Source: CAYVBE01 sp964448935 | Lineage (GTDB): Bacteria; Planctomycetota; Brocadiia; SM23-32 | Assembly: GCA_964448935.1 (NCBI GenBank) | Contig: CAYVBE010000092.1 | Span: 1 to 14,845 of the forward strand | Length of the DNA stretch: 14,845 nt | Direction: 5' to 3' | Shown: piece after piece, positions 12,760 through 14,845 of the stretch | Position numbering within the stretch: the stretch's first letter is position 1 | Layout: every line of letters begins with the position of its first letter | The notes under the pieces: generated by a model | Told to the model about the DNA's origin: nothing | The model's input: the letters and a program-made list of their open reading frames with translations, nothing else | The model's database searches: none | Program-made: the position numbers and the translations under genes

Positions 12760-12907
12760 CTGTGTTTCACCTGTGCCACCTGTGACAGTCCCGCCCGTCA
12801 TCCATACACCACTGTGACCGCGCCGATTACAGGAGCGCTGCCATGATTGCACGATTGGCATATTGCAACAAATTCTACCTGTGCCACCTGTGACACCTTT
12901 TGGCGCC

Positions 12908-14845
12908 TTATTCATCGTCCCACACCAGCTGAATGCCCTCGTAGAAGCGCACCCGCCCGCCCGCTTGTCGCACCTGCTTGCGCGCCAATCGCTCGCCCGT
13001 TTCCTTCTGATACCACCGGCTGAGCGCCTTGCCCAGGTGGCCCCGGTGCCGAGCCTGAAACCCATAGCGCCGACACCACTGCTTGTAATCCTGATACAGC
13101 GAGTCCGGGTCCTGCGTTGTCCCCGCCGGAGAAGTCCGCACCCGCTCCGCAATCCACACCAACTCCGGCGCGGCCTCCTCCCGATACCGCTCCTTCCGGG
13201 CGCGCACAGCCGCCGGCTCATCAAACTGTCCCCGCGCCTCCAGCCGACACAACCCCTCCAGAGCCCATGCCAGAATGCCCGGAAGCTCATCCTCAAAGCG
13301 CCCCAGCAGAATCTTCTTCGGCACCTGCTCAGCCTCCGGGATCGTCACCTCAAAAGGCACCGGCAGCAGGCGCCGCCACATCGCCCGGCTCCGGTCCCGT
13401 ATCGCCGGCGCCTCGTTTGTGCTCACCACGAACCGAGTCGGCAGGGTCGTCTCGAACGGCGCTTTGAACTTAGGATTGACCTCAATCGCGTCCCCGCCGC
13501 TCACCTTCTTCACCACCGTCTCCGCATACTGATCGATCCAGCCCCACTCCGTCGAAAAGTTCACCAGCTTCCCCACCAGTGGCTGCAGCGCGTGAGGCTT
13601 GCCCATCGTCTCCAGAGCCACCGAGGACGTATTCCCCTTCCCCACCAACATTTGCAACACGTCCATAAACCGGCTCTTGCCGTTCGCACCCTCCCCCTCT
13701 ATCACCAGAATCCGCTCATATGCCTGGCTTGGCAACAGGCAATACCCAAACCACTCCTGCACCAGGTCCTGCACCTCCTCGTCCGGCAGCACCCGGTCCA
13801 AAAACCGTTCCCAATGCGGGCACGGCGCCTCGAATCCCTCCCACCGATAGGGCAGCGACCGCGTGGCAAACAGGTCTGCGTCATGCTCCAGCAGCGCCCC
13901 TTCCAACACCTCCCGAGCCTTCCCGATCTCGTCCTTCTCGATCAACCGGCCGGCCTCAAAAATTTTCCGCATGTCCAAAACTCCGTTTTGAAGTACCAGT
14001 AGCGGCCCCGTCTCACGGCCATCCCGCCACACCGGCGGCTCTACCCGACTCGGCACCGTCCGGCCGCTCGACAGACACAGCCGCACATCCGCTACGAATC
14101 GCCGCCCCGGGTCCCCGTCCCTCGCGTTCCCCCGCTTGTCCAGCCACTTCCGACCCGCCACAAAATCCGCTATCGCCGCATCCAACTCCCCGTCCGGCAC
14201 CGGCCGATAGCACCGACCGTTCCACGCGTGCCACGTCCCCCGATGCCACAGCAGCTCCCAGCCGCGCTCCTCTGAACAGGGGGTAGCGGGGGAAAAAGCC
14301 CGCGGGCGCACCGCGTCCTCGGCGAATGCCGCCGCCACGACGGGGCGTTGTAAGGGTAAGGGGGCAGCGGGGGAATCGTCCGCCGGCTCCGCACGCTGCA
14401 GGCGGTCCCGCACCGCCCGCTCGAAGTCCCCCACCTCGCTCAGCAGCTCGCAAGGGTCTTTCGTCCCCTCGCCACAATCCCAGACCCAGATACGCCCCTC
14501 GAACCCCAGCTCCCGCAAGCGTTCCTCCGCGCGTTGCACAAACTCGTACCCCGCCTCGTCCGGCTCCCGGTGAAGATACACATCATCGATGTCCGCCACA
14601 TGCTCCGCTGCGATCGTGTCCGTCAGCGTTGCACCCGGCACCCCCAGTGCCGGCAGGCCCACGCTCCAGAGCGCCCAGCAGTCGCTCTCCCCCTCCACCA
14701 GAATCAGAGTCCCCTCCTTCCGTGCCGCCCCCAGCCGGTCCAGCCCGTACGGCACTATCTCCCCATCCGCCGCCCTACCCGTCCAGCGGAACCCCTTCCC
14801 CGCCGCCGCACTGAACCGCAGTCGCTGCCGAGGCGCCGCGCTCCC
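12908..14845 (-). CDS. Primase-helicase (Toprim + D5/SF3 helicase), N-terminus outside window
   Basis: The frame is open from base 14845 to a TAA at 12908 (645 visible residues). A GTG at 14755 is not the true start, since the 30 codons before it continue family-like sequence (GKGFRW). Visible residues about 46-110 form a Toprim domain with LVEGESD (catalytic Glu51) and HREPDEAGYE. After a linker, a D5-type N-terminal helical region (about 190-370) precedes the SF3 helicase ATPase: Walker A GEGANGKS (about 384-391), NFSTEWG, GGDAIEVNPKFK, and sensor/arginine-finger stretch RFVVSTNEAPAIRDRSRAMWRR. A C-terminal winged-helix-like part follows (SLYQDYKQWCRRYGF). Such proteins open the origin and make primers in phage replication. 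The plus strand is much richer in C here than over the other genes. Confidence 0.92.
   Translation of the reverse strand, partial: GSAAPRQRLRFSAAAGKGFRWTGRAADGEIVPYGLDRLGAARKEGTLILVEGESDCWALWSVGLPALGVPGATLTDTIAAEHVADIDDVYLHREPDEAGYEFVQRAEERLRELGFEGRIWVWDCGEGTKDPCELLSEVGDFERAVRDRLQRAEPADDSPAAPLPLQRPVVAAAFAEDAVRPRAFSPATPCSEERGWELLWHRGTWHAWNGRCYRPVPDGELDAAIADFVAGRKWLDKRGNARDGDPGRRFVADVRLCLSSGRTVPSRVEPPVWRDGRETGPLLVLQNGVLDMRKIFEAGRLIEKDEIGKAREVLEGALLEHDADLFATRSLPYRWEGFEAPCPHWERFLDRVLPDEEVQDLVQEWFGYCLLPSQAYERILVIEGEGANGKSRFMDVLQMLVGKGNTSSVALETMGKPHALQPLVGKLVNFSTEWGWIDQYAETVVKKVSGGDAIEVNPKFKAPFETTLPTRFVVSTNEAPAIRDRSRAMWRRLLPVPFEVTIPEAEQVPKKILLGRFEDELPGILAWALEGLCRLEARGQFDEPAAVRARKERYREEAAPELVWIAERVRTSPAGTTQDPDSLYQDYKQWCRRYGFQARHRGHLGKALSRWYQKETGERLARKQVRQAGGRVRFYEGIQLVWDDE

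Larger units (their letters stand above)
12587..12895. repeat. Array of 19-base direct repeats and 14-base variants
   Basis: ACCTGTGCCACCTGTGACA occurs three times without mismatch (12683-12701, 12769-12787, 12877-12895). A related 14-mer, GTGTCACACGTGCC, occurs twice (12587-12600 and 12735-12748); the second copy runs into a further CACCTGTGACA. Each 19-mer itself contains two ACCTGTG units nine bases apart. Spacing between perfect copies is 86 and 108 bases. The layout fits iterons or protein-binding sites rather than a CRISPR. Confidence 0.85.
12458..12907. other. 450-base intergenic region between primase-helicase and terminase
   Basis: No convincing gene on either strand. The region holds a family of CACCTGTG-containing repeats, two inverted repeats and one promoter-like site, listed separately. 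A single long open frame crosses it on the minus strand but translates to repeats such as VTGGTG and runs on inside the primase gene in a wrong frame, so it is not treated as coding. Strand composition changes here: C-rich plus strand above 12900, G-rich below 12450. Candidate origin of replication, terminase recognition (cos/pac) site or operator region. Confidence 0.7.

Noticed and set aside
12587..12895. CRISPR array
   Set aside because: Repeats are only 19 bases, unevenly spaced (86 and 108 bases), internally repetitive, and no cas genes are present.
12454..13296. 280-residue open frame on the minus strand ending at the terminase start (with an ATGA overlap)
   Set aside because: Its first part is the wrong frame of the primase-helicase gene, and the part in the gap is a translation of the repeats (VTGGTG and similar). 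No in-frame ATG with a good ribosome site; an open frame of this length is expected by chance at high GC. A short gene at its very end cannot be fully excluded.
12863..14002. 379-residue plus-strand frame, His/Pro/Leu/Arg-rich
   Set aside because: Antisense of the helicase part of the primase-helicase gene, which carries clear motifs on the other strand.

Overview
This window is a stretch of a tailed-phage genome (free phage or prophage) from a GC-rich bacterial host. All genes I can support lie on the minus strand, so transcription runs from position 14845 towards 1. The gene order closely follows the lambda head-tail plan (A, W, B, C/Nu3, capsid, FII, Z, U, V, G/GT, H), which predicts a siphovirus-type long-tailed particle. 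The host cannot be named from the sequence. Shine-Dalgarno sites of the AAGGAG/GGGAGG type are common, which fits ordinary bacterial translation. No integrase, lysis cassette, tRNA, CRISPR or insertion sequence is visible.

Reading in the direction of transcription: (1) 14845-12908 is a Toprim plus D5-type helicase (primase-helicase), cut by the window edge. (2) 12907-12458 is a 450-base gap with three perfect copies of a 19-base repeat, related 14-base copies, inverted repeats and a promoter-like site; strand composition (G versus C) also flips here. (3) 12457-8742 is a compact operon of GpA-type large terminase, a zinc-finger protein and a full-length DnaN-like sliding clamp; the last two are coupled by an ATGA overlap. 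(4) 8741-8597 is a control region with a consensus -10 promoter and then a hairpin plus T-run. (5) 8596-3818 is the head module: gpW-like adaptor with an extra N-terminal domain, portal, S49 protease with a nested in-frame scaffold start, GP7-like major capsid protein and a probable capsid cement protein flanked by GC-rich hairpins. (6) 3736-1 is the connector and tail module: FII-like protein, gpZ-like protein, tail terminator, tail tube, a small membrane protein, the G/GT chaperones made by -1 frameshifting, a small zinc-ribbon protein and the start of the tape measure.

How it works together: portal, protease, scaffold, capsid and cement build the procapsid. Terminase packages DNA through the portal. 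The W, FII, Z and U analogues close the head and join it to a tail made of tube protein polymerised on the tape measure with G/GT as chaperones. Primase-helicase and clamp serve DNA replication. A clamp inside the morphogenesis region, coupled to a zinc-finger protein, is the least expected element and could link replication to late transcription (a hypothesis). The other strong signals are the frameshift cassette, the nested scaffold start and the repeat array with its skew switch.
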